Source of the DNA: Sextonia rubra
Taxonomy: Eukaryota > Streptophyta > Magnoliopsida > Laurales > Lauraceae
Length of the DNA stretch: 64,000 nt
Reading direction: 5' to 3'
Assembly: GCA_037013555.1 (NCBI GenBank)
Contig: JASUAD010000014.1
Coordinates: 9,008,756 to 9,072,755, forward strand
Positions 44,472 through 57,609 of the stretch are shown here, in pieces. Position 1 is the stretch's first letter. The number at the start of each line of letters is the position of its first letter. The notes below the pieces were generated by a model. The model did not search any database and was not told the origin of the DNA. It saw nothing but the letters and a program-made list of their open reading frames with translations. Both the position numbers and the translations under genes were made by a program.

Positions 44472-45473
44472 AAAAAAGTAATACACCTCAAATGATTGTT
44501 GAAATGAAATTCGGCCCAAGTTAAGCTTACAACTCTATTTTGATCATGTAGGGAGGTACGGTGGAGTCAATTGATCCACTACATTGATCTACCCGGCGAT
44601 GCTAGTTGGGCTTGTTTGACTAGTTTAATAAATGGGTCTCACCCATTTTGTCCAACCCGACCCAATTGCCACCTCTAATTAGATATAAAGTTTTATTATG
44701 ATGAACATAAATTCATGCATGTTCGAGGGCCTTCTGTTCATTTCTAGACTTAAGTGGAAGCCATGATTATTCTAGCATACATTTCATATTATTGACTTTT
44801 TTGGGTAAGATTAATATGCATGTTAAATGTGTTTCTTCATTAATTTTTATTAAAATGGTTAGTGTTGCCTGGTTGATGTTCTTTGATGCAAAGAGGAGGC
44901 AATTACATGTAACATGTGATATGCCTTGCTCACCATACATGAAAGAGAAGAAAAAATTTGTTTTGACACCCAAAATACCATTCTCCGTGGATAGGCATCA
45001 AGGAATAAGATGGTGAACTAAAAACTGTGTTCTTAATTACCAAATCATATGGACCAAAATGCTAATCATTCTCTATAGAAAGGGCCAGGCCAAGTTGAGT
45101 GAAGCCTTAGCTCAGCTATTAAGGGCATATTTGACATTGTTCCTGTGTTGTTCCCAATTGTGTGCTCAAATTTAGTTGTGTTGAGATGGCCGGGACAAAA
45201 CTCTACAGAACTTGTCTGGCAACCTTATATTAAAATACTCTGCTAAGAATATGCCAAAAGGAACTTGCTTGGTAACGGTATAAAAGATTTTCTCTAGCAC
45301 ACGGAAGCAAGAAAATCATAGGAACTAATGTGGGGTTTACCTTTTAATATTTGCAACACTTTATTATTGGTGTACATGAGATCCACTTGTAAAAGTTACA
45401 ACATAGTACCCACCTTTAAAAACTAGAACTAGGGCCCATATTCATAGGACTTATTGGCCTACCTTTAAATATG
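44472..45473. other. Intergenic sequence
   Basis: No gene or clear element. Includes words common in repeats of this genome such as GGGTCTCACCCATTTTGTCC. Confidence 0.4.
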
Positions 45474-46066
45474 TTTTAAAAGATTAAATATTTTTTTGAA
45501 TGATTAAATATTTTTTTGAGAAATTAGATATTTTTTTGAAAGAATAAATATTTTTCTAAAAGATTAAATATATTTTTTTGAAAGATTAAATATTGTTCAA
45601 AGATTAAACATTTTTTAAAAGATTAAAATTTTCTTGAAACATTAAATATTTTATTTGAAAGATTAAATATGTTTTTGAAAGATTAGATTTTTTTTTTGAA
45701 ATATTAGATTTTTTTGGAAAGATTAAATATATTTTGAAAGATTTTTTTTCAAAAAAATAGATATTTTTTGAAAGATTAAATATATTTTTTTTGAAAGATT
45801 AAAATTTTTTTGAATCATTAGATTTTTGTTTGAAAGATTAAATATTTTTTTGAAAGTTTAGACTTTTTTTAAGATATTAGATTTTTTTTGGAAAGATTAA
45901 ATATTTTTTTGAAAGATTATTTTCTTTTTGAAAAGCTAGATAATTTTTTTGAAAGATCAAATATTTTTTTTGAAAGATTAAAATTTTTTTCTAAATGATT
46001 CGATTTTTTTAAAGATTAAATATTTTTTTGAACGATTAAATATTTTTTTGAAAGATAATGTTTTTT
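45474..46066. repeat. AT-rich minisatellite, ~19-20-bp unit
   Basis: About 30 imperfect tandem copies of a unit like TTTTTTTGAAAGATTAAATA. A and T are strongly partitioned between strands within each unit, so the tract may be bent or easily unpaired DNA. Confidence 0.85.
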
Positions 46067-46838
46067 TTTGACCATTTAACCATGTTTGTAAATTAGAATA
46101 TATGGTTCACACTCAAAGGATTTATAATGTAGTCCCACCATTAAAAGAAAGCAGGAATTGTAATAAAGGCTCATTTTTTGTGATTGCTATCATGTGACCC
46201 ACTTTAGAAATTAGGTAATAGATTTATACTGAGATAAGTAGAAAACAATTGTGTTAGCGAGTTGTTAAAAAACAAAAAACAAAGTTTTTTGTTCTGAGTT
46301 TCTTAACCCAACAGGATAAGATTTTTGATATTCCTTCCGACGAGAGTAAAACTTGAAATACTGATTTACACATAGCAAACATGTTTTCTACAGGCTTATC
46401 TCAAGAGAGCATGCACCTCAAGTTTGCATACTTTTCAAAATTAGACCATACTTTGCACTTTGGCATTAGGATAAAAAAGTAAAAAGCCCTTGCTTTTAGG
46501 CACTATGACAGGCGGGGCCCTCCTTATCGAAAATCTAGAAGCATAGCCCTACCTACCACGAAACAAACATGCCTTTAGCTTATGTGCATTTAGCTTAGCG
46601 GATATTAATATCTCAATGATAAGAGGTGCCAATTTTTTGTTGGTATTCGAACCAGGGCAGTTACTTCCCTCATCCGAGAACTGAATTCCCTCACCCAAGA
46701 TCTATTCCCCTTGTTAGAGGCAATGGGCCCAGCCGCCTTAAGCTAGAAAACCCAAAAAAAAAAAAAAAGAAAAAAAAGTCCCAAAATGCGCGAGAAAGTG
46801 TTTAGTGTTTAGACCATTCCATCTCTAGTTACCATCCA
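46067..46838. other. Intergenic sequence
   Basis: No gene seen. An A-rich run lies at about 46755-46778. Confidence 0.4.
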
Positions 46839-47027
46839 CAGGGGTGGACTCAAGTGTCGTCATTTGGGTGCAGCTGCACCTGTAAACCCACGGTGCGCAT
46901 CTAAAATTTCAATAAAATTTATAGGGTTACCCTCAAAATCCATATAAAATTTTTTAGTTTGCCCCTAATACTAAACTAAATTATTAGAATATGCACCCCT
47001 CAAATAAAAATCTTGGATCCGCCATTG
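46839..47027. mobile_element. hAT-like MITE
   Basis: The 189-bp unit has imperfect terminal inverted repeats (CAGGGGTGGACTCAAG at the left; CAATGGCGGATCCAAG inward from the right). Flanks are 8-bp near-duplicates, ACCATCCA (46831-46838) and ACTGTCCA (47028-47035), which match at six of eight bases. Eight-base duplications are typical of hAT. No coding. Confidence 0.5.
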
Positions 47028-47035
47028 ACTGTCCA

Positions 47036-48640
47036 TGAGATCAAATTTTAGATCATGTTTCACTAAATTGATAGATGCAGTTCCTTTATGAATCTGACAA
47101 TTTGTCTTCCTTGTGTAAGATGTTTTTGTGTCTCTTTGATATTTTGGACAGTGGAGAACGCACAGCGAACCGACAATATTCAAAGGATGAAGTTCGGTAT
47201 TCCTTTTGTATTAATTTTTTATGTTGCCTCGTCTTCAACTGGAGTCCTGTAATGGAATTGTAACAGCAGATTCGGGACCCACACTTGCAAAGCTTCCGCA
47301 TTCTGGAATTTCCTCTTGTTGTCACGTGCGGACCGACAGGTACCGACCATCCTCGATGCTAGTCTTGGATCCAGTAACTGGTCCACTAAATATGATACCT
47401 GCCATTGCCCTTCGTTTTTCAGCCATCCATTAGATATTTCTGATAAAAACAAAAAACAAGAGCACCATCAAGTACATCCTCAACAATAAGGCCCACAGTT
47501 TGGACAGCCCAGATCAAGTGTAAGGGCGTTTGCTGGCCCACTATTGTCTTAATGTATGAGAAATGTGCAAATTGGCCATCTAAGAAATATAGGATAGATT
47601 TTGACACTGTTGGCGGGCACTTAAAACCCAATTATTTAGGATAATATAAAGCTCATTATCAAACGTGCTTACATCATATATTTGTGTATACCTAGGTGAT
47701 ATAAACCATTGAATTGATTACATGAATGTAATCGTGGTGTGAATTTTTATTTTACTTCAAATAAATTAGTAAAAATATCAATTTTTTTTCAAATATTATA
47801 ATTACTAGAAAACCATATTTTTTGCATTAGTAAACACTTTAAAGCAAAATATTAGTCCTCTAAGTCAATACATCCCTTATTGCTATCTTATTTGAAAATT
47901 GTAAGGTTTGTTATTAATTAAATAGATTTATATATTAAAATAAGTTTAAATATCACATACTTGATCTCACACATTGCAACCATACTTTTGAAGTAATCAT
48001 TAGTGTTAAACACTTAAAGTCAAGAAATCTTCGACTAAGTTGTGAGTGAATTTCCACTTTCAAGTAACATTTACTTCTACATCAAGATTATTTAATTAAT
48101 TAAAATGGTGAGTATGAACATAGGGGGTCTTGTAGTTGAGGAGGGAACAAGGCATATATCATAAGAGAATCCATAAAAATCTTGCAAATCACTTGAATTT
48201 TGGTAAAAGGAAAAAGGCTCAGATAGCCCAAGACTCACCTTGCAGTCAGCTCGGAGGAGACCATATCTTATTTATGCAATTGCAAAAGAGAGCTCCATGC
48301 AACAAATTTCTTACAATCAAAACAATCCACACCCACAAATATGGAGCATTTCATGCATGCGACGTTCACCGTGTGCAAGACTCATAGGGTAGAATCCCAG
48401 TCATTTCCAACTCACCAGACGAAAACATCGAAAGAGCTTCATGCGTATGGAAGAAGCAAACAGGCTTCTTCTCTCTTCAATATCCTTCATCATCATCGCC
48501 AAAAACACAGACAGAGGTCTGAGAGAGGATTCATCAGATTCTTCTGAAACGCGAACAAAAAAAATCGCGATTTCTTAAAATCCCAGCAAAACCCTAAACT
48601 AACTCTGCAATCCAATCACCTTCTCCAAACTAACTGCCTC
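47036..48640. other. Intergenic region and probable formin promoter
   Basis: No convincing gene; small open frames lack homology. The last several hundred bases probably hold the formin promoter. A telo-box AAACCCTAA at 48589-48597 is a common element near transcription starts of plant genes. Confidence 0.45.
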
Positions 48641-48789
48641 CCAGCTGCGGGTCCTTTTTGACCGTTTTGCCCCTCCCACATCTGCTCAATTCACCCCAAT
48701 TCCGCTCCAAATCTGAGGCCTTTCACGTCATTTCCCCTTTCTAGGGTTTTGCGCATCCATCCGACGGACGAGGCCGGTCCTCGCCGGAC

Positions 48790-48862
48790 ATGTCGCTTTT
48801 CCGGAAGCTCTTCTTCCGGAAGCCTCCCGACGGGCTTCTGGAGATCTCCGAGAGGGTTTTCG
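48790..48862 (+). CDS. Formin exon 1
   Basis: 24 codons plus one base, ending ...GTTTTCG before GTATGC. The ATG is the first in a GC-rich leader and gives the family's conserved start. Confidence 0.9.
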
Positions 48863-51800
48863 GTATGCGGAACTGGATTGAATCTCCATGAATTCTGATT
48901 GTTCTGTGTTTGTTTACGCGGAATTGCGATGTTTCGCGGCGCCTTGATGAATTTTAGGATGTTCTGGATTTCCTGCATTGGTGTTTTGGAAGTTGAGCTT
49001 TTCGAGTGAAGTTGTATTGAGTTTTGATGTTTTTCTAGTGTCAGTTCTCTTGTGTTTGTATGCAATCAATGGCGATGTTGCGAATTTCTACTTGAAAAGT
49101 TTGTTTTAGGTTGGGATTGTAGTGTGAGCGCGTGCTTGTGGATGCGCCATCTTGCATGATTTTTGCTCAAAATGGCGTCGAAAATTGCTCGATTTCATTG
49201 CATTTGTATGTTATGGATTTTCAAGAATTGGATTAGTTTGTGTGAAGGTTATAGTAGAACAATGCCTCACAGTATAATTCTTCATATATAAAGAAGGAGA
49301 AAGTTTCGGACCGCCTATATTGTATACTAATATCAAAGGAACCTCCAAAAACATCAATTTGTTTCTTTTTTTAGAATCTGAGCATTAGAATGGTTATTGC
49401 AAAATAGAACCATGTGAACTTCTATTAGTAGCTTAAACCATTCAAATGCATCAGCCACATTCAAGAATGTACCAAAACTGAAGCTCTTTTAGCTACTAGA
49501 AATATTTCTGCTCACGAAATTTTCTTTTTGGTTCAATTTCCAAAAGTAGAGCTAAAATTGCAGATTGGGATTTGGGGTTGAAATATGATTTTTTTTAAGA
49601 AAAAAAACTTCTGAGAAGACTTTCAGCATTCAAGAAGCTACTTTTTAAAGTCTAATTCTAAAAGAAGAAATGAAAAAAGGCACGAGATATTATACCTATG
49701 CACCTTTAATTGTTTTAGTTATGGCACCCTATTTACTTGGTAGAAAATAAAATTGTGTTCTTAGTTTTGATCGTCTTACAGTAATTTTCTTTAATTTAAA
49801 TGAGATTTGAAACTGCTTGGATGAGAGATTATCTTTGCCATCATACAGTGTTCGATTGCTGCTTTTCCACTGATGCTTTGGGAGAAGATAACTATAAAGT
49901 GTACATTGGAGACATCTTGCGTCAACTTCGAGAGCATTTCCCCGATGCAATCTTCATGGTTTTTAATTTTAAAGAGGGAGAAAGGCAAGGCCAGATTTCT
50001 GAGATTTGTTCAGAGTACGACATGACGGTTATGGACTACCCTCGGCATTATGAAGGGTGCCCCTTGCTTCCAATGGAAATGATTCACCATTTTTTGAGGT
50101 CAAGCGACAGCTGGCTTTTGTTAGGTCAGAATAATATGTTACTGATGCACTGTGAACGTGGGGGGTGGCCGGTCCTTGCTTTTATATTAGCTGGGCTTTT
50201 GCTCTTTAGAAAACAATGTACTGGGGAGCAAAAAACGCTGGAAATGATTCACAAACAGGCCCCACGTGAGCTTTTGCAGTTATTGTCACCATTGAATCCT
50301 TTACCTTCACAGTTGAGATACTTGCAATATATTTCTAGGAGGAATGCAGGTCCAGGATGGCCACCACTAGATAGGCCTCTCACACTGGATTGCGTCATTC
50401 TTAGAACCATACCTAATTTTGATGGAGAGGGCGGTTGCCGCCCAATATTTCGGATATATGGTAAAGATCCCTTTGTCACAAATAATCAGATTTCTAAAGT
50501 CCTTTTCTCAACACCAAAGAAGGGCAGAAACGTTCGGCTATTCAGACAGGTGATTCCTTCATTTTCTTTCTTTGCACTCTATTCTGATTTTCTGACTTTT
50601 TAATTGCTAAACTGTTCACCGTGTTTTTTTTTTTTTTAATCTTGTCCTTTACATTTCTTAAAGATATGCTGGGAAAGAAATCTTCTTTGAGTTTTTAAAC
50701 AAAAGGCCTGGCGCACACAATCACACTTGTGTGCACAAACATATGAAGAATGCTTATTTCCAGTGTTGCTTGTCTGCACCTATGATGCATGGATATTTCA
50801 AAATGGGCACCATATCGTGTCGTATCGTATCCAATAGTTCACTTTTTATTTGTAAAATTTGTATCTTTGTGTCCATGGGGTGTCCTTGCTATATCCATGC
50901 TGTTTCTGGGCATCATAGGTCTGCACTACTGGGCTGCCCCCTTCTATGGATTTAGTATGACTTGGTCAAGTGATAACCATTGGACTGGGGTGATCCATGA
51001 TACCCAAGATATAGATCATCATATGATGATGGCTTTTATCCAGTGACAAATGTTACTCTAATCCAGTGATGGTTGTGCTAGAGACAATTTAGATGGGGGG
51101 CGGGGGGATCCATGCAACTGGGTATGGGTTGGGAGGCTAGATTGGGGCTTAGGCCCGATACTTTTTTTTTTTTTAATGAAAAATCTAGGTCTGGACCTGA
51201 CTTGAAACCCATGTAATTTTTATGCAATATTTACTCTTTGAATACATATCACTTGGGTACACTATATGGACCTGAATGGACCTAGACCCAGATATACAGC
51301 TGCTACATTGGGTCCATACTTGAATTTTTTGGGTCAGGTCTTCTAGTAACTAGGTACTTTGAGGTCCATTGACATCACCAGATAATAGGGATCCACTCTG
51401 GGTTGCCTTAGAATCAAGGATGTGACAAGTGGATGGTGGAATCAAATTGTTCTAAACATCTATTTTGTTGGGACTCTAATAGGTTTAATTCTCCAATTGA
51501 TAAGCATTTTTAGTTGTATGAAGGATGATTCTATAGCCATACACAATGCAAGATGTGCTCGTCCTTTCCAGCCATGTGAGCAAACAAGGTTGGCCCACGA
51601 TGAGAATTCATTACAATATCCTAAGGCATTGCTTAATTTATAATTCCTCTTGATTTTGTGTTTTCACAAATTGTTAGTTTGTATAAAATAGATAAAAAGG
51701 TGTTCCTTAAATTATAATTTCTCATGATTTTTTGTTTTCACAAATTGTTGACTTGTATAAAAAATATATAAAAAGGCGTTGCTTAATTTATAGTTCCTCT

Positions 51801-54800
51801 TGATGTTTGTGTTTTCACAGATTGTTAACTTCTGTAAAGTATATAAAAATCTAACATTGAGATGTGACATGCTACACAAAGAAACCCATACACGTGCAAT
51901 AAGATGATCACACTTGAGGTGGCACCAATATCATGTGCAAATAGTAATCCTCCAAGGCAGGAAAAAAAAACCCACAACTTTAACAAAAATTGACCTCACA
52001 AACGTGCATTTAGTAAAGAGCATGGGCAAGCGTTTGTTTTTTCCTTTATTTTTTTTTCTTTGTTGTTTTTTTGGTGGTGGTGGGGGAGTGAGACTGGAAA
52101 TGTTAGTGTGGGTGTATGTGGCAATATGTCAGAGAGTACGTACATTTGTGGAATTCCTAAGGGCATCCGTTTCTTTTTTTCTCGGGAAGGTAGTTGATGC
52201 ATTTATTCCTGTCTTGCATGGTTTAAAAAATCAGCTAAGCCAGGTCCTATGGGACCCATACTTGAATCATGTGACTTGGTTGAATTGCATTAGGATACGG
52301 CTGAGTCCCATGTCACTTGGCCCAGCCAACTCGTACTCAGCCATGACCGAGTCGGTCTTGATTTTTTAAACCTTGCTGTCTCGAGCATGGAGGGATAGGA
52401 GATGCTTCGATTCTGTCTGATTCTACGAGCAACAACTAGTTGTGAAAACAGCTGATTTTGATTGGATGGAAAGGAGAACTAAATTAGCGGAGGAAGGATG
52501 CAAAGTTGGGTAGCACCTGCCATGGAAAATCTTGTTCAAGGTTATGTTAGCAGTTTGGGGGGCCTTTTAAAATACTATAACCGTGGGTAGTGAGCACTTT
52601 GTAGGCATAGTGAAAGTTCCATATATTGATATATTCAAAGGAGTTGAAAGGCAGAACTGAGAGGGCATAGTTGTGGGAAGAGAAGTCATTATATGGATTA
52701 TGGAACATTAACTTTCTAACAAACAATTTAGTGGGAGTAATGTGATGGTAAGGGGTTGTACTGCTTGTTTAGACACTTTCCAAAGCAAGTGGGCTCTGAA
52801 TCACAAGTTGGGGTCTGAAGGTCGTGAAGCTCGACTTGGGCAAGGCCAAAGCAAGGTAGAGACTGTGACTTCATCCAAATAAACCTCTGGGCACAGGAAC
52901 AATCCATGTTTGAAGGAAAAGGAAGCAGTGCACCAATTTGTTATTTCCATTGATTTGCCATGTCACTTCATTGTTCATGTAATCTGGATATTTTGCATGA
53001 TAGGTCATTACTCCATGTTAATGACAAGGGAGAAGGAAGTGATGTGTGCTACAGAAGAGCGCTAATTCTTTTTGACTTTGATGTAGGAGTAGATGATTGG
53101 ATTTAATGGGTCTTGTGATTGATCCGGCCCTTGATTATTTGGGTTGATTTGATCAATCAAATGGCCTTTTTATCCATCTCCGTTGGGGCTGAATCAAGAA
53201 AAATGGCTTAAATCTAACTTGGAGGTCAAGATGGACTTAAGATGGGTCCCAAATTTGAATTTAAATATTCTGAATTTTTATGAGTCCAAAATGAGTCTTT
53301 ATTTGGGTTTGATTGGATATCTACTCAAGCCTTAAGGATCCAGTGGTGCCAAACAATCCATCTTAGGCCCAACTTCAGTTGAATCTGACACAAACCATGC
53401 CCAAGCTAGTAGCCCAGGCCTAGTTGACTAGGACAATCATGCGGCTGGTCTAGTAGGTTCACGTATAGGGGCTCACAGTCCTAAATAACTGGGACAACCA
53501 GTTTTGTTGTGGAACTAGTGGTTCCTAATTTGAAGTCTTTCCTTTTAGTTTCTATAAGGTCCCATCCTTTTCTCAGCTTTATTTATGTTAACTTTGTGTG
53601 TTTGTGTGGTTTTTGTAGGTAATTAGAGGGTTTAGGTGCTTGATTATATGAGTTTCTAGTGGTTTTAGGCCTAGTTTGAGAGTTTAGGAGGCTATTTGTA
53701 TTTTTGCGGTAGTGTAGGGGGTGTTTTGCAATTTTAGGAAGTGTGTGGAGTGGGGTCCTTGGTTGTAGTTTGATAGTTTCTAGGGTCCTTTGGAGAAATC
53801 ATTATTTACTTTAGTTTTTCCAAAATATTACCCTTGATGGCTTGTTTGCACTACATTTAAGTGAGGGCATTTTGGTCATTTTACCTCACATTGCAAGCCC
53901 TAGCCTCCAATGACATTTCCCTTCCACATCTCTCATTTCTCTGTCTTCCCTCCTCTCTCTCTACTTCTTTCCTTAACAAGCTGGGGCAAGAAGATCTCAG
54001 ACCATTGAAGATCATCATCTAAAGAAGAGTCCAGCCCTTCTCTCTTGGAGTTGAGTTTTCAATCCCTAATTCCATCTATAGCCTTATCTAGGTTTCTTGT
54101 TGAATTCCAACCTAATGCATCCTTCTCCCTTGGATTTGTATAGGAATTATAAATCTTGAGTTTTTGGGGGGTTTGAAGAGTTTTTGGGTTTTCTTGGCTT
54201 GGAGGGCTTGGATTTGAGAGGTTTCACACAACTTGGAGCCAAGGCAAGTGCAATATATGAATTACATAGCATGCATGTCTCTTTTTCTTGATTCTTATGA
54301 TGAATTGCATTGATCTGGATGTTGATGATAGAATTCCCATTTGTTTAAGCTCTTTTTCTTGTTTTGGGATCCTATATGTGGAATGGAAATCCTATTCATG
54401 AAAGTCCCCTGACGTACTGAAATTATCGATGGATATTGGCTTTGAAATGTGTATTTGAGGTGTGATTGAAGTTTGGTGGTGATTGGAGTTGATTTGGAGG
54501 GGTTTCGCATTAATTCAGACATAAGGGTTTTGAATTTTGGGAACCTACAATAAGCCTTAATTCTTCCATGGCTAGCCGTGGGGGTTCCAAAAAGCTAACT
54601 GTGAATATACTACAACAATCATTTCCAAATGCATGAAACCATGACTTTTACACTACGGTGGCCTCATGGTGAGCTGTGATACTCATGGTTAGCTGAGACA
54701 GGGCCACAGTTAACCATGAGCCCGTGTCCTTCCAAAGTGTAGAATTTGAATCTTTTATCCCTTTTAACAAATTTAACCTATCTAATGTCTTGTAAATGGA

Positions 54801-57574
54801 TGACCTGGGATGTGTGGATTGAAGTTTTTCTTGTCATCTATAAATTGTATTTTCTTGAGGTGGACGTATGCCATTGGGTACATCTTGACGCTTGGTATCA
54901 TTCTTGGCTGGCTATTCCAGTAATTCTTGTTCTTGGTCGGGCTTGTCATCCTGTGTGTTCCCTGCTGCAAAGTGAAGGTAGTACGAGAGGACAACGACAT
55001 AATATTCTACGGTGCTAGCCTATGTAGATGTGCCTTTTGTTAGATGGATGAACTGATTGTAGGAATTCTATATGTGTTGATTCACGATGATTTCTATTTT
55101 ATTCCACTACTTGCCTAGTTTGCTATACTTTTTACTCTATTGATCATGCTTATCGTCTTTATTCTCTTTTGATGCATTCATCATATGTTTTATGTATGTT
55201 GTCTTGCCAGATCCTTTGGATCTGACCTTCTTTAACCTTGGTGCTGTAGGCAGTGGAACCCCTACCATTACCCCGGAGGGGGAGGCGTACCTTGATTAAG
55301 GTGATAGTTTGAGTCACTTGGCTGCACAAGGGAGACATGAGGACATTGATAGCTTGATTTTTAGTTGTTTAATTTTATAGAATGAAGTTGTAATAAAACA
55401 CGATGTTTCTATATTTGAACATTATAGATGGACTTTCACTTCTTTACTTGACAAATATGGATTAATACCTATGTTTGTGATTTATGTTTCATATTGCTTC
55501 CGCTGATTTTTGTATAAATTCTTCCACTTAAATATTATGTAAAAAGTTTTAAATCGGATATCACAGCAAACTATGATCTTGGATGTCTGCATCCCCAAAT
55601 TGAATGTTCTATGTTGTTTTGGGATTTTGGATTAGGGGGTGTGCCAGTTTCTTAATAGCAAAAGCTAGACAAAGACTTCTTAATGTGGAAATATTTGCAA
55701 AAAGAGAGAGCTACAAGTTGATGGTTAAAATAAGAAAGCAAGTGAAGTTGTTTCCCTAAAAGGAGGGGCCTCGTCCAAGTTAGGGGAGGTTTTCAATGAG
55801 ATTTCTTTCTTTAAGTTTGAGTAACCTGATTGCATAAGGACTCCTAACTCTAAGAGGCAAGAAACAATTGGATCACTCCAACAGTCATCAAGTGGGGCCC
55901 AGCTAATCTGGATGATAGTCCGTAGTTGTACATGCAAAGCATTCCATAACATTTTCCTTTCCCTTTTCCTAGTCTCCAGTTGTTTGAGATACTCTTTTTT
56001 CTTAACCATTCTTAGGACTTCTTTTATGTAAAGTTTCTATTTTTTTAGAGATTAGATGAGTAGTTGTGATGCAACTTAGGACATTAAGTGCATTTGATGG
56101 CATGTCAAGGGGTGTTCAACTCTTAGACTGATATTATGCAATTTATTTCAGTAAAAGGCTATGCACTCTTTCCTTCTTGGTTTGAATAATCTCCAAATGG
56201 ATTGAAGATGGACAGTCATTTGGAGAGCTGATCGGTAAGCAAAATCTACTGTTGCTTCTTGTGTTTTCTAGTGATGGAGGATTTTTTCATGAATCAATGG
56301 ATTTGCCATTCCCGGATTGTGTAAATCGTCTATCAGCTAGGATGACAAATGCTTGAGGTAAGAATTCTAAAAATAGGGGCAATGTTCAGTTTTAGAAGAA
56401 AGGTGGTAGCTGTTGTGGCTGGGTTATTACTTGTAGCATGGAGAGATTTTCAGAATTCACGTCAATTTAAGAGAATTAGTTTATGTGCCATTGACTGTGG
56501 AGAGATTAACATTGTCTAATTATTAATATCAGCAAAATGGAGAGAAACTAAAATTAGGGAGGACAGAGTAGTGAAAATGCATTACCCATTGCTAAGTTGA
56601 CGGCCTCATTTTATAGTTGAGTATCAGAGCAGCCAGCCCTAGAACGACGGTCAATGAAGAGCACCACGAATGTACCAAAGAATGTGATGTCCTGCCTGTA
56701 AATGGGATTTCCTTGGGTCAGAAAAATCGACCATCTGCACTGCATGAGTGATATCAAGATGTGCCATAATCAGATAAATGAGGCCCCCAACAAGGTGAGG
56801 ACAGAGTGTGGGATCTCTGACTGGACTGCTGCATTGTGGATAAATTTAACATTTAGTTCAAGCGGGGTATCAACATGTTGAGAATGAATGAGATGGGCAA
56901 GATCCAACTGGCCTTTAGCGTATTTGTGTTGATGAATATAAAGATCGTATTTAGTATTAACATTTGTCGATGGCCAAGAACCTTTTATCTTAATTCTTAA
57001 GGGTATTTATATGATGGCCCTTAAGATTGGAGATACCCACGGAATTACCCCTGAAGAGGAGCCAGGATTTTCTTGTACCAGGAGAATGGGTTTTTCTTTG
57101 TAACCAATGGTTGACCCATAATGTCAGTTGGGCATCGAGTTAAATCTTATCACCGAAAATGTCTAATGGCTCGATTTTGGGTATTTTTCCAATCTAGCCT
57201 ATCTATATATCTAAAGTATGTGCTAACTATGTATCTGACAAAGATGACAAACACCATAAAAGCCGAAACTTAATCTGTCACCTGACAAACAGCTTTTGTT
57301 AGACTAGAATAAACATATTGATAAATGGATAAATATTGCATATTATGTTAAAATATTGTAGATTATGTTAACACCTGAGGATTTGTTAGAAATCCTGGGG
57401 TCCCACGTAGTGTGTGTCCATTTTCATCATGGATTTGATCATCAAAATGGAAATGGCCTCATATGCACTTGCATAATTGCATATGACTAGATATGGTGGG
57501 CCCCACCCCAGTCGAAACGAAATCTAGATCGATGCCAATAAACAAGGGTTAACCCTTAGTTCTAGCTTTGTGGT

Positions 57575-57609
<35 letters not shown>

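Noticed and set aside
49800..49848. Apparent N-terminus of the open frame that contains formin exon 2
   Set aside because: These codons lie upstream of the TCATACAG acceptor, have no family similarity, and exon 1 at 48790 supplies the conserved start.
51914..52369. 151-residue open frame in formin intron 2
   Set aside because: Crosses a poly-T tract and half of a MITE; no recognisable domain.
53085..55575. A complete LTR retrotransposon in formin intron 2
   Set aside because: Only an LTR-like block is visible; no PBS, gag, pol or second LTR, so it is listed only as a low-confidence LTR-like block.
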